Part shown: positions 1 to 8,054 of the stretch, piece by piece
Layout: each line of letters starts with the position of its first letter
Position numbering within the stretch: the stretch's first letter is position 1
NCBI GenBank assembly: GCA_017530275.1
Contig: JAFXMP010000052.1
Coordinates: 1-47,130, forward strand
Direction of reading: 5' to 3'
From: Clostridia bacterium
GTDB lineage: Bacteria; Bacillota_A; Clostridia; Christensenellales; Aristaeellaceae
DNA: 47,130 bases
The notes under the pieces: model-generated
Database searches by the model: none
Told to the model about the DNA's origin: nothing
What the model saw: the letters and a program-made list of their open reading frames with translations, nothing else
Translations under genes and position numbers: made by a program

Positions 1-201
1 AAGACTGTGCGGCGGAAGATCAACGCCCAGTCCTACATTAAAGACGGCTCCTTCAATCTGAACCGGGTGCAGGATATTTACCTGTACACCACCACCACCC
101 GCCGCAAGATCGAAACGTCGTCCTCCGGCGGCGGCCACGGGGGCGGCGGCTTCACCGGCTCCTCCGGCACCCACCACACCAGCCACAGCGGAAAATTCTG
201 A
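1..201 (+). CDS. TPM-domain membrane protein, C-terminal fragment
   Basis: The reading frame is open from the first base and ends at TGA 199-201, so this is the last 66 residues of a gene that starts before the window. The visible part has an 'LNRVQDIYLYTTTTRRK' segment and a low-complexity Gly/Ser/His tail ending HHTSHSGKF. That combination of a late 'D-I-(F/Y)-L-Y' strand followed by an SSSGGG-type tail is typical of the extracytoplasmic end of TPM-domain (Psb32/MOLO-1-like) proteins of Firmicutes, which are membrane anchored and of uncertain function. The catalytic or core TPM region is outside the window, so the family call rests on the tail only. An internal ATG at 7 is unlikely to be a true start. 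A palindromic 3' element and a bidirectional terminator follow. Confidence 0.6.
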   Translation, partial: KTVRRKINAQSYIKDGSFNLNRVQDIYLYTTTTRRKIETSSSGGGHGGGGFTGSSGTHHTSHSGKF

Positions 202-207
202 TGCCAG

Positions 208-274
208 TTTTTTCTGGGGGAAACCGCTCTTTCATGCTGAAAGAACGGTTTCCCCCAGCCCCCTTCCGAGAAAG
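208..274 (+). repeat. Palindromic 3' element, copy 1
   Basis: A T6 run is followed by arms CTGGGGGAAACCG (214-226) and CGGTTTCCCCCAG (246-258), with a further inner pairing of TCTTTC and GAAAGA, then a CCCCCTTCCGAGAAAG tail. The same unit occurs inverted at 2454-2521. Both copies sit within about 15 bases after a stop codon and in the same orientation as that gene. There is no T-run after the stem, so it is not a textbook intrinsic terminator. It could be an mRNA-end or REP-like repeat. Confidence 0.7.
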
Positions 275-297
275 CCACTTTTTATACGCGTTCAAAC

Positions 298-328
298 AAA
301 AAAGCGCCCTTGTACGGACGCTTTTTTT
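298..328. terminator. Bidirectional intrinsic terminator
   Basis: AAAAAAGCG (298-306) pairs with CGCTTTTTT (319-327), giving a stem with a U-run in either direction. It lies between the convergent TPM-domain gene and the acetylesterase gene, whose stop codon is at 332-334, and can end transcription from both. Confidence 0.75.
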
Positions 329-331
329 GCT

Positions 332-2416
332 TTACGCCAACCAGAAGGGCGCTAAAGGCAGTCCGTTTGCGCCGAACAGGCGCACGATGGCGTAATCCGT
401 CCAGGCGTAGCGGGCCATAACGGGATGGGAAACGGAGGAATTGGAAAGAATGATTTCATCGCTGTTCAGCACGGTTTCCGCGGGTTGGAACGCCCCGTCC
501 TCCCCGGCGATTTCCATGAGGAACTCACCTTCGCCCCGGTCAAATACAGGCGCGGAAAGGGAAATATGCAGTTTGCCATCCCGGGTATATTTGCCCAATA
601 CAAAGGGGGAGAGGCGGGCCTTGCGCTGATAAATCACATCCAAGGCAACTTCATACAGCCTATCGCCCACCACGCGCTTGTTGGTGGGGTGAATGTTGTC
701 AAATTCGCCCTGATCCAACAAAATTGTCAGGCCGGTATTGCGGATATTGCGGTATACCTTCCATTGCGCCAGGCGCAGGACGGGCCAGAGCTTGCTGTCC
801 TCCGTTGCCGCGCCGTCGATCCACATGGGAAGCTGCACGTTCAGGAAGGGCAGATCATTGTCGTGAAACCATTCCCGCAGGCGCAGGATGAAGGAGGTAA
901 GCAGAATATCATAATGCTTGGTGCGCCAGGTGTCCTCTTCCCCCTGATAGAACAGCACGCCAGTGAGGGTAAAGGGGATCACCCGTTCCAGCATGGTGTG
1001 CACCAGGCCGTTAGGCCGGAAGGGGGAACCTTCGCCCACCGGGGGATTCCAGGGCGGGCAGGGGCCGATCTCCGCGTTGATTTCTTTGGTGGTGTATTCG
1101 GGGTGAAAGGCTTTCAGAGCGTCGGCCTTCTTGGCCCATTCGTCCAGGCCGCTGAAAAAGGCGTTTTCTTCTGACAGGTACTGCTCCATGGATTTCCCGG
1201 CCCATAGTTCCGTGTATTCCCGCAGATAACGCTGCCCTTCCGCTGTGCGGTTCAGGGCTTCCTCGTCCATCCAGCAGGTGACGGAGGTGCCGCCCCAGTA
1301 GCAGTCGATGATCCCAATGGGCACTTGAATCTCGGGCTGGAGCTTCATGGCGAAGAAATAGGCCACGGCGCTCATGTCCCGGGCAGTGCCGGGGGCTACG
1401 GGCAGCCAGCGGGCATTTTCGTTGGCTTCCTCCGCTTCGGGGGTGAAACGGGCGAACTTGGGCACGTTGAAGTAACGCACCAGGGGATTGCTGTGAACGG
1501 GGATCAGCTCCTTGCCCTCGTCGGCGTTCTGCAATTCCAGCTCCATGTTGCTCTGGCCCCCGGCCAGGTACACGTCCCCGATGGCTATATCCGAATAGGA
1601 AACGCTGCGCTGCCCGTCGGAAAGGGTGAGGGTACATTTGACCTGCGCCTTCTGGGGCGGCAGACGGAAACAAAAGCTGCTTTCTTTTGCTGTGACTTCA
1701 TCCCGGCCAATTTCCTGGCCTCCTTCATTCTTAAGAACCAGGGTCAAGCGTGAATCGTCCTCCACCGTACCCCAAATGCGGATCTCTTTATTGCGGCAAA
1801 GCACCGCCCCGTCGCGGAATAGAGGCGCAAGCTGAAAATGCTGCATGCTCAAGCTCTCCTTTTCGATTGAAATGGGTATATCGTATCGGTTTACGATCAT
1901 GCCGGATTCCTCGCCGCGCAGGGTGTCCACATACACGCCGCCACAGCTTAAGATGGTTTTGACGCTGCCTGCGTTGGTATCCCGGCAGATCAGACGCACT
2001 TTGTTCACCCCCAGCGCCTTCGCTTCTTGCAGGGCTAAGCGAAGCTGTTCTTTGGCGTAGCCCTTCCGGCGTTCGTCGGGCCGAATGGAATAACCAATAT
2101 GGGAGCAAAATTCTGGATCGTCGTCGTCGTATTCCAGTCGATGCCGGAAACAAAGCGCGCCGACCATTTTTCCGTCCTGCTTGCGAATGGTTGCATACCA
2201 GGTGGTTTTTCCCCGCATGGTTTCGCAGAAGCGCAGCCAGGCGGGGATATTGTCGTATTCTTCCAGATGATCCAGCCCCGGAATGCGGTCCGGGTCCAGG
2301 GTCACCCGCATACGGTTCGCAGGAAATGCCGCCCGGTAGGCTGCGATTTCATCCGCCAGGGCAAGAGAAAGGGGAACTAATTGAAGCTCGTTCATAATTA
2401 TTTCATCTGCTTCCAT
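332..2416 (-). CDS. GNAT acetyltransferase - sialate O-acetylesterase-like fusion
   Basis: The 694-residue frame encodes two domains. Residues ~8-180 are a GNAT N-acetyltransferase with the acetyl-CoA loop RPDERRKGYAKEQL (112-125). Residues ~191-694 are a sialate O-acetylesterase-like SGNH hydrolase (DUF303 type): GGQSNME with nucleophile Ser289, YQGEEDT at 490-496 and DNIHPTNK at 573-580 supplying Asp573/His576. The esterase half should remove O-acetyl groups from sugars in the cytoplasm, as no signal peptide is seen. The esterase domain has its own in-frame ATG at 1846 (Met191) with AAGGAG about 8 bases before it, so a separate esterase product is likely. The upstream start is uncertain: ATG 2416 has a weak RBS, and ATG 2395 is an alternative. 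The domain calls are firm; whether they act as one protein is open. Confidence 0.85.
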   Translation of the reverse strand: MEADEIIMNELQLVPLSLALADEIAAYRAAFPANRMRVTLDPDRIPGLDHLEEYDNIPAWLRFCETMRGKTTWYATIRKQDGKMVGALCFRHRLEYDDDDPEFCSHIGYSIRPDERRKGYAKEQLRLALQEAKALGVNKVRLICRDTNAGSVKTILSCGGVYVDTLRGEESGMIVNRYDIPISIEKESLSMQHFQLAPLFRDGAVLCRNKEIRIWGTVEDDSRLTLVLKNEGGQEIGRDEVTAKESSFCFRLPPQKAQVKCTLTLSDGQRSVSYSDIAIGDVYLAGGQSNMELELQNADEGKELIPVHSNPLVRYFNVPKFARFTPEAEEANENARWLPVAPGTARDMSAVAYFFAMKLQPEIQVPIGIIDCYWGGTSVTCWMDEEALNRTAEGQRYLREYTELWAGKSMEQYLSEENAFFSGLDEWAKKADALKAFHPEYTTKEINAEIGPCPPWNPPVGEGSPFRPNGLVHTMLERVIPFTLTGVLFYQGEEDTWRTKHYDILLTSFILRLREWFHDNDLPFLNVQLPMWIDGAATEDSKLWPVLRLAQWKVYRNIRNTGLTILLDQGEFDNIHPTNKRVVGDRLYEVALDVIYQRKARLSPFVLGKYTRDGKLHISLSAPVFDRGEGEFLMEIAGEDGAFQPAETVLNSDEIILSNSSVSHPVMARYAWTDYAIVRLFGANGLPLAPFWLA

Positions 2417-2453
2417 TGTTCTTTTTTGATTATAAAAATGCCCCCCTTTATAT

Positions 2454-2521
2454 CTTTCTCGGAAGGGGGTCTGGGGGAGACCGCTCTTTGGATTCCAAAG
2501 AGCGGTCTCCCCCAGAAAAAA
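2454..2521 (-). repeat. Palindromic 3' element, copy 2
   Basis: Arms CTGGGGGAGACCG (2471-2483) and CGGTCTCCCCCAG (2503-2515) with inner CTCTTTGGA/TCCAAAGAG form a near-perfect long hairpin, flanked by CTTTCTCGGAAGGGGG on one side and A6 on the other. It is the reverse complement of the element at 208-274 with few differences, and lies directly after the stop of the GH130 gene, in that gene's orientation. Confidence 0.75.
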
Positions 2522-2529
2522 TACATGCC

Positions 2530-3552
2530 TTACCGCCGGCCGATTTCGGTGTCGGTTTCGGTGACTTTGCTGTTGTCTTTGATATAGTCGATGATCTCGT
2601 CCAGGTTGCCGAAGGCCAGGCCCACGTAGCTGTCCGCTGCGCCGTAGTACACGGCGATGCGGCCGGTTTCGGGATCGTGGAGGGTGGCGCAGGGGAAGGT
2701 GACGTTATCCACGAAGCCCCGTTCCTCGAACCATTCCTCGGGGGTGAGCAGATAATTCTGGCAGCGGTATTTTACGATGGAGGGATTATCGATGTCCAGG
2801 ATGGCCCCGCCGATGGAATACACGTAGCCGTTGCAGGTCTGGGTGACGCCGTGATAGAACAAAAGCCATCCTTCGCTGGTTTCAATGGGGGCCGCGCCGC
2901 CGCCGATTTTCAGGCCCTCCCACCAGTTGTTGCCGCGGCTCATGACGTGGCGATGCTTGCCCCAATAGGTCATATCCGGGCTTTCACTGATGAAAATATC
3001 CCCAAAGGGGGTATGGCCGCTGTCGGAAGGGCGGGACATGAGTACGAAATTGCCGTTGATCTTCCGGGGGAAGAGGACCGCGTTGCGGTTGAAGGGCAGG
3101 AAGGGATTTTCAATGCGCACGAAATGTTTGAAATCCTGGGTCTTGGCAATGCCGATGGCCGCGCCGTAGAAATCCTGGCACCAGATGATGTAATAGGTGT
3201 CCTCCACCTTGACCAGACGGGGGTCGTAGGCGTAAATGGGCATGAAGGGCTTGCCTTCCTCATCCACAAAGGGGATTTTTTCCGGCTCGAAATCCCAGTG
3301 AACGGCGTCCTGGCTCCAGCCTAAATAAATGTAAGGCACGCCGTTGGTCTGTTCGCCCCGGAACACGCCCACGAATTTGTCTTCGTAGGGCATCACGGCG
3401 GAATTGAAGATGCGGGCTACGCCGGGCAGGGGATTGCGGCCAATGATGGGGTTTTCGGTGTAGCGCCACAGGGGGCTGTTGATGTGCCCTTCCGGCTTTT
3501 CCTGCCAGGGTACGTTGGGGAGGGCGGGTGCGAACATGGTGTATTTGGGCAT
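2530..3552 (-). CDS. GH130 glycoside phosphorylase (beta-mannoside type)
   Basis: The 340-residue protein has the GH130 five-bladed propeller signature: NPIIGRNP near the N-terminus, FNSAV (49-53), YDPRLVKVEDTYYI with the conserved catalytic Asp110, and the C-terminal HDPETGRIAVYYGAADSYVG. GH130 enzymes phosphorolyse beta-1,4-mannosides, such as mannosyl-glucose or mannooligosaccharides, to mannose 1-phosphate; the exact substrate cannot be read here. There is no signal peptide, so it acts in the cytoplasm on imported oligosaccharides. The start ATG has AAAGGA about 10 bases upstream. Its neighbours are a secreted GH5 enzyme and a phosphohexomutase, which fits a glucan/mannan pathway where the mutase would handle the sugar 1-phosphate. 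A five-copy repeat element separates it from the GH5 gene. Confidence 0.9.
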   Translation of the reverse strand: MPKYTMFAPALPNVPWQEKPEGHINSPLWRYTENPIIGRNPLPGVARIFNSAVMPYEDKFVGVFRGEQTNGVPYIYLGWSQDAVHWDFEPEKIPFVDEEGKPFMPIYAYDPRLVKVEDTYYIIWCQDFYGAAIGIAKTQDFKHFVRIENPFLPFNRNAVLFPRKINGNFVLMSRPSDSGHTPFGDIFISESPDMTYWGKHRHVMSRGNNWWEGLKIGGGAAPIETSEGWLLFYHGVTQTCNGYVYSIGGAILDIDNPSIVKYRCQNYLLTPEEWFEERGFVDNVTFPCATLHDPETGRIAVYYGAADSYVGLAFGNLDEIIDYIKDNSKVTETDTEIGRR

Positions 3553-3602
3553 GGGAGATCAATCCTTTCTTGTTACTGTTTTGCTGAAAGATCAACGGGT
3601 AA

Positions 3603-3714
3603 GAGAGCTGAGAGTTTAGAGTTGGGAGTTGAGATTGATATCGTTGATATATTCAGAAGCGGAAAGGAACATCCTGAAATATCTCAACTCTCAACTCCCA
3701 ACTCTCAACTCTGA
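3603..3714. repeat. GAGAGTT-arm palindromic element, copy A
   Basis: The left arm is made of AGAGTT(T/G)-type units ending GAGTTGAGAT; the right arm begins ATATCTCAAC and runs through tandem TCAACTC units. The 55-base core begins GAGATTGATATCGTTGAT and ends in ATATCTC. It lies 29 bases after the GH5 stop codon and before the GH130 start. Four relatives occur at 4989, 18940, 26119 and 32416. Confidence 0.85.
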
Positions 3715-3742
3715 ACACTGAATGTTCCCACATTCGTGGGGC

Positions 3743-4948
3743 TCATTGCTGCGCTTCCGGCAGATTGTCCCATCCGGCATAGCGCATGATGGCGTCTACC
3801 ATGACCTGGTGAGGGAAGGAAAGGGATTTGCGATCCAGCAGGCCGAAGCGTTCGCCGCTGCCGGAAAACACGTTGTTGTCCCAGTACAGGCAGGGCAGGT
3901 TCCGGGCGCTGGCGGAGGCTACATAGAAAGCGGCCCAATCCACCCGATCCTGGAGGTTATTGCCCTTCACCATGGCCCCGTATTCCCCGATGACCACGGG
4001 AATGCCGTTGACGATGTACTTGTTGTACAGCCCGTTCATGAAGCTGACGATATCCTCTTTCTGGTTCTGCTTGCCGAAGGTATTGCCCCCGTTCTGGTTC
4101 AGGGTAAAGTCGTAGGGCGTGTAGGCGTGGGCGGAAATAATGATTTTATTGTCCGTGCTGTCCGTAGGCAGAACGAAGGAATCCCGGACGGCGTTGCCGG
4201 GGGCGGCGTCATAGGCGGGCACCATGAGATAACGCTCGGCGTTCTTGCCGCCGGAAGCGCGAACCGTGTCCACAAACAGTTGATTCAGCCGGTTCAGGCA
4301 GTCCGCCGCGTCCTGGCATCTTGGAGCATCTGGATCAAAATACCATTCATAGGTGGTGTCGATAAGGCGTGGCTCGTTCATGGATTCCATGATGAGATGC
4401 TCGTCATAGTCCCTGAACCGTTCGGCCAACTGCTGCCAGATACATTCGATATAATGGGCGGATTCCTCATAATGGGCACTGGAGGGAAGGAACTGGTCTT
4501 CATCATGGTGGATATTGATAATCACGTACATATTACGACGATAAGCCCAGCCCACTACTTGTTCTACCCGATCCAGCCACCTTTCACTAATCTCATAATC
4601 TGGGCCAGACACGTGATCGTGCCACGATACCGGCACCCGGATGGAGGAAAAACCGGCGTTCTGGATGGCCTCGATCATTGCTTCCGTGGTCTTGATGCCC
4701 ACCCAGGAGGTTTCCACGGTCATTTCATCGGCGTTGCGGTTCCAACTGCCCTTGATGGCGTCGAAGGTGTTGCCAAGGTTCCAGCCCACACCCAGTTTTT
4801 TCAGAAATTCCATGGCTTCGTTTTCCGGGATCGCTTTGCGGGTAATGGTCAGGTCTGGCACGGTCACGTCGCTTTTCGCCAGGGCAAAACTGGCGAACAG
4901 CGTCTGCAGCAGACAAAGCGCCAGCACCAGGGAAACGCTTTTTCTCAT
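3743..4948 (-). CDS. Secreted GH5 family endoglucanase/mannanase-like hydrolase
   Basis: The 401-residue protein begins with a signal peptide (MRKS, hydrophobic core, cleavage likely after Ala24 in FALA|K). The mature part is a single GH5 (beta/alpha)8 domain: GVGWNLGNTFDA (53-64), HDH and IHHDED on early strands, MNEP with acid/base Glu192, HAYTPYD (274-280) and GEYG with nucleophile Glu322. This set is typical of the GH5 cellulase group, resembling subfamily 4 (endo-beta-1,4-glucanase, xyloglucanase or glucomannanase). No dockerin, CBM or sorting signal is seen, so it is probably freely secreted. It is the only clearly exported enzyme of the carbohydrate region and would make the oligosaccharides used by the cytoplasmic enzymes. 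The start has AGGAGG 8 bases upstream. Confidence 0.92.
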   Translation of the reverse strand: MRKSVSLVLALCLLQTLFASFALAKSDVTVPDLTITRKAIPENEAMEFLKKLGVGWNLGNTFDAIKGSWNRNADEMTVETSWVGIKTTEAMIEAIQNAGFSSIRVPVSWHDHVSGPDYEISERWLDRVEQVVGWAYRRNMYVIINIHHDEDQFLPSSAHYEESAHYIECIWQQLAERFRDYDEHLIMESMNEPRLIDTTYEWYFDPDAPRCQDAADCLNRLNQLFVDTVRASGGKNAERYLMVPAYDAAPGNAVRDSFVLPTDSTDNKIIISAHAYTPYDFTLNQNGGNTFGKQNQKEDIVSFMNGLYNKYIVNGIPVVIGEYGAMVKGNNLQDRVDWAAFYVASASARNLPCLYWDNNVFSGSGERFGLLDRKSLSFPHQVMVDAIMRYAGWDNLPEAQQ

Positions 4949-4988
4949 AGGTGCATCCTCCTATTTGTGAAGTTGGGGAGTGTTATTA

Positions 4989-5098
4989 AAGAGTTGAGAG
5001 TTGAGAGTGAAGAGTTGAGATTTATATCGTTGATCAAACGGGTTTCGCTCGTGATAAACTTGGTATGATCTCAGCTCTCAACGCTTAACTCTCCGCTC
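4989..5098. repeat. GAGAGTT-arm palindromic element, copy B
   Basis: The left arm is GAGTTGAGAGTTGAGAGTG-type repeats and the right arm is TCAGCTCTCAACGCTTAAC-type repeats. The core GAGATTTATATCGTTGATC...GATAAAC...GATCTC best represents the family consensus. It lies 11 bases after the stop of the phosphohexomutase gene and upstream of the GH5 gene. Confidence 0.85.
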
Positions 5099-5108
5099 TG
5101 GCTAAAAG

Positions 5109-6785
5109 CTATGCCATAAACCGCGCAAGATCGTCCGCCAGCTTCTTTTCTTCCGCCGCTGCCGTTGCCTTGTCCGGGGCAGATACGGAGATGTAAATTT
5201 TCAGCTTGGGTTCGGTGCCGGAGGGCCGCACTACAGCGGAAGCACCGCCGGAAAGACGGAATTTCAGCACGTCGGACTTAGGAAGCCCGTCCAAACCTGG
5301 GGCGTAGTCCAGCAGCTTTTCGATGCTCCTGCCGCCGATTTCCGTGAGATTGCCCCGGAAGGACCGCATGATCTGCTGCATCTTTTCAAACCCCGCCGCG
5401 CCCTCGAATTCATAGCTGTGCAGGGTGTTCAGGCAATAGCCGTATTCGGCGTACAGGGCGTTCAGTTTTTGCAGGAGGCTGATCCCCTGCTGCTTATACC
5501 AGGCGAACATTTCGCAGATCAGGAAAGCGGCGTCCACAGCGTCCTTGTCCCGCACATAGGTGCCGGAAAGGTAGCCGTAGCTTTCCTCGAAGCCGAAAAT
5601 GTACCGTTCGGGATGCCCTTCCGCTTCCAGCTTCCCGATGGTTTCCCCGATGAATTTGAAGCCGGTGAGCACGTTGCGGGTTTCCACCCCGTAATGGGCG
5701 GCGATGCGCTCCGCCATGTCGGTGGTCACGATGGTTTTCACCAGCACGGGGTTTTCCGGCATGCAGCCCAGGGCCAGGCGGCGGCTGCATATGTAGTCCA
5801 GCAGCAGCAGGCCGGTTTCATTGCCGGAGAGCAATTCGTATTCTCCGTTTTCATTCCGCACGGCGATGCCGCAGCGGTCGCAGTCCGGGTCGGTAGCCAG
5901 GAGCAGATCGGCGTTCAGTTTCGCCGCGTATTGTAAGCCCAACTGCATGGCTTCCCGGATCTCGGGGTTGGGATAGGGACAGGTGGGGAAATGGCCGTCG
6001 GGCTGCTCCTGCTCCTTCACAACGGTGACGCTCTCGTAGCCGCTTTCCCGCAGGGTGCGCAGGACGGGCTTAAGACCCGTGCCGTTTAAGGGAGAGTACA
6101 CGATAGCCACGCGCTTGTCCACCGTTTCGTTTCCCAGCAGGCTCTGGCGCTTCACTTCCGTAACGAAATCAGTGTACACCTGATCGGGAATGTAGGCGAT
6201 CAGGCCCGCCTGCAAGCCCGCTTCAAAGTCCATCCGCTTCGCGCCGGTGAACACGTCCAGTTTTTCGATCTCGGCCAGAATCTCCGCCGCCGCTTCCGTG
6301 GTGATCTGGCAGCCGTCAGCCCCGTACACCTTGTAGCCGTTATACTTGGCGGGGTTGTGGCTGGCGGTGACCATGACGCCCGCAGCGCAGCCCAGCGCCC
6401 GCACGGCGAAGGACAGGCAGGGCGTGGGCATAAGTTCCCGATAGATCAGCGCCTGAATGCCGTTGGCCGCGAACACGCCGGAGGCGACTTTCGCAAATTC
6501 GTCGCTTAAAATGCGGGAATCGTAGCTGACGGCGATTTTCCGCTTGTTTTCCGGGAAACGCTTTATCACGTAATCGGCTAAGCCCTGGCTGGCTTTGGCT
6601 ACCGTATGCACGTTCATGCGATTGGTGCCCGCGCCGATCACGCCCCGCAGGCCCCCGGTGCCGAAGGCCAGGTCCCGGTAAAAGGCGTCTTCGCGGGCGG
6701 CGGCGTCCATGGCGGAAAGTTCGGATTGAAGGGAAGCATCCGCTTCCTTTACCCAGCGTTGATAGAGGGCTTCGATGTCTTTCAT
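5109..6785 (-). CDS. pgcA: Phospho-sugar mutase (alpha-phosphoglucomutase/phosphomannomutase)
   Basis: This 558-residue protein is a full-length member of the alpha-D-phosphohexomutase superfamily. Visible are FGTGGLRG (41-48), the active-site phosphoserine loop TASHNP with Ser142 (140-145), the Mg-binding loop DPDCDR (299-304), the sugar-binding GFEESYG (398-404) and the C-terminal phosphate-binding RPSGTEPKLKIY. Length and motifs match the PgcA-type enzymes of Firmicutes, which interconvert hexose 1- and 6-phosphates and often accept both glucose and mannose. Next to a GH130 phosphorylase it can feed mannose 1-phosphate or glucose 1-phosphate into central metabolism. It is co-directional with the CE2-like esterase gene, 25 bases downstream of it, so the two are probably one operon. 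AAGGAG lies about 10 bases before the ATG. Confidence 0.92.
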   Translation of the reverse strand: MKDIEALYQRWVKEADASLQSELSAMDAAAREDAFYRDLAFGTGGLRGVIGAGTNRMNVHTVAKASQGLADYVIKRFPENKRKIAVSYDSRILSDEFAKVASGVFAANGIQALIYRELMPTPCLSFAVRALGCAAGVMVTASHNPAKYNGYKVYGADGCQITTEAAAEILAEIEKLDVFTGAKRMDFEAGLQAGLIAYIPDQVYTDFVTEVKRQSLLGNETVDKRVAIVYSPLNGTGLKPVLRTLRESGYESVTVVKEQEQPDGHFPTCPYPNPEIREAMQLGLQYAAKLNADLLLATDPDCDRCGIAVRNENGEYELLSGNETGLLLLDYICSRRLALGCMPENPVLVKTIVTTDMAERIAAHYGVETRNVLTGFKFIGETIGKLEAEGHPERYIFGFEESYGYLSGTYVRDKDAVDAAFLICEMFAWYKQQGISLLQKLNALYAEYGYCLNTLHSYEFEGAAGFEKMQQIMRSFRGNLTEIGGRSIEKLLDYAPGLDGLPKSDVLKFRLSGGASAVVRPSGTEPKLKIYISVSAPDKATAAAEEKKLADDLARFMA

Positions 6786-6810
6786 AAGGGCAGCACTCCT
6801 TCTTTATCGA

Positions 6811-7830
6811 TCAATGCAGTATATTCCGCAGCGCTTCCGCGATTTCTTCCGCTGCCTTTTGATGGGCTTCCCGGCTGGGATGCATGCGGGAGCCGTTGGA
6901 AGCGGCGGGGGTGAGGGACAGGTAACGCACGTTCAAGTCCCCGGCGTTTTTCCGGTCCCTGACAGCGGACTGTAGAATGGGCTCCATCTGCTTTCCGCAC
7001 AGCCCGTAAACCCACAGGATGAATGCTTTGGGATACCGGGCGCGGATCATTTGCATCAATTCCCCGGCGCGGACGCGCAGTTCTTCTTCGGCGGCGGGGC
7101 GTTCAGCATCGGTCATCCTGGAAAGGGCGGAAGCGTCGTTGGTGCCTAAATTGATCACCGCCGCGTCGGCAGGGCGTTCGGTAAAATCGGCGGGCACGTC
7201 TCCGCCGGGAGTGATTGCGCAGAGCTGATCGTAGATGCGGCCTATGCGGGATTCAGGCTGATTGTCCCAGCTCCGGGCGGCGCCCCAGCCGCCCAGGGCG
7301 ATCACCCGCTTTTCCGCGTTCAGTTTTTCGGAAACCAGCGTGGGAAAGGCGGGCATGTGGGAGATCCACACCATGCGCCATTCCTCCGCCGATTCCGGGC
7401 CCAAACAGCCCTCGCCCACGGTGAGGCTGTCGCCGATGAACTCGATCAGCAGGGGGCGTTCCGCCGGGCGCTCCGGCTCCCCGTCGGTATAAACGGCGTC
7501 GATGTACACGGGGCCATCCTCGTCATAACTGGGCTGGGAATCCCGGATGATGGAAACTTCATGGGAAAAGTCCCCGTCCAGCCCTGCCAGCAGGAGATAG
7601 CGGTGGGCGCCGGGCAGCAGGGGAAACCGGGCCACGGGCGCGCCGTCCATCAGCACGCCCATCCAGGGCGCGTGATCCCGGGCGGTGGAAGTGATGTCCG
7701 CTTCCAGCGTTTTGCAGGCCAAACACACCCGCACGCCGGACCCGGACCACCACAGACTTGTCCTTTCTTCCTTGGGGTCATGCCGCCCCAGAGGCAAAAA
7801 ACGGGGATCGGGAAGCGATATGCGCTGCAT
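6811..7830 (-). CDS. CE2-like SGNH acetyl esterase
   Basis: The start is set at ATG 7830 because AAGGAGG lies 8 bases upstream; the frame could be extended to 7878 but that would put the RBS inside the gene. The 339-residue protein has an N-terminal jelly-roll-like region (~1-125) and a C-terminal SGNH domain with FIGDSLTVGEG (nucleophile Ser135), INLGTND (229-232 for GTND) and RMHPSREAH with catalytic His317. There is no Asp three residues before that His, as in carbohydrate esterase family 2, where a Ser-His dyad is used. CE2 enzymes deacetylate xylan or glucomannan oligosaccharides, mostly at O-6. No signal peptide is present, so it would act in the cytoplasm. It probably heads an operon with the phosphohexomutase gene. 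Confidence 0.82.
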   Translation of the reverse strand: MQRISLPDPRFLPLGRHDPKEERTSLWWSGSGVRVCLACKTLEADITSTARDHAPWMGVLMDGAPVARFPLLPGAHRYLLLAGLDGDFSHEVSIIRDSQPSYDEDGPVYIDAVYTDGEPERPAERPLLIEFIGDSLTVGEGCLGPESAEEWRMVWISHMPAFPTLVSEKLNAEKRVIALGGWGAARSWDNQPESRIGRIYDQLCAITPGGDVPADFTERPADAAVINLGTNDASALSRMTDAERPAAEEELRVRAGELMQMIRARYPKAFILWVYGLCGKQMEPILQSAVRDRKNAGDLNVRYLSLTPAASNGSRMHPSREAHQKAAEEIAEALRNILH

Positions 7831-7876
7831 GGGACCATCCTCCTTCTTTTGAAACAGCCTGAAAAGCGACGGCTTC

Positions 7877-7882
7877 ATTATA
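7877..7882 (-). promoter_or_regulatory. -10 box for the esterase-mutase operon
   Basis: TATAAT on the minus strand, about 47 bases before the start at 7830. No good -35 hexamer is seen at the usual spacing, so this is a weak call. Confidence 0.35.
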
Positions 7883-7962
7883 TAACAGAATGACGGGTTT
7901 TTCTACCCTGAAAATACCGCTTTTCATGCGCATTTTGCCGGGAATCGGGAAAGGCTGCCCCC

Positions 7963-7991
7963 TTGCGGGGAAAGGAAATTTTCAGTATAAT
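7963..7991 (+). promoter_or_regulatory. Sigma-A promoter, TTGCGG-N17-TATAAT
   Basis: A -35-like TTGCGG (7963-7968) and a perfect TATAAT (7986-7991) are 17 bases apart, leading into the GTG start at 8055. It would drive the plus-strand block 8055-10975. Confidence 0.7.
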
Positions 7992-8054
7992 AGCAGCAGT
8001 TGCTGTCGTTGCCGTTTATGCGGCGGTCAGGACTGGCAGTAAAGGAGGAGCAGA

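Noticed and set aside
3722..5068. 448-codon plus-strand open frame opposite the GH5 gene
   Set aside because: Starts and ends inside two repeat elements and covers the antisense of a GH5 gene with signal peptide and both catalytic glutamates.
3603..5098. CRISPR array formed by the GAGAGTT/AACTCTC repeats
   Set aside because: Units are 7-base tandem arms of single palindromes in separate intergenic gaps, with no regular repeats and spacers and no cas genes.
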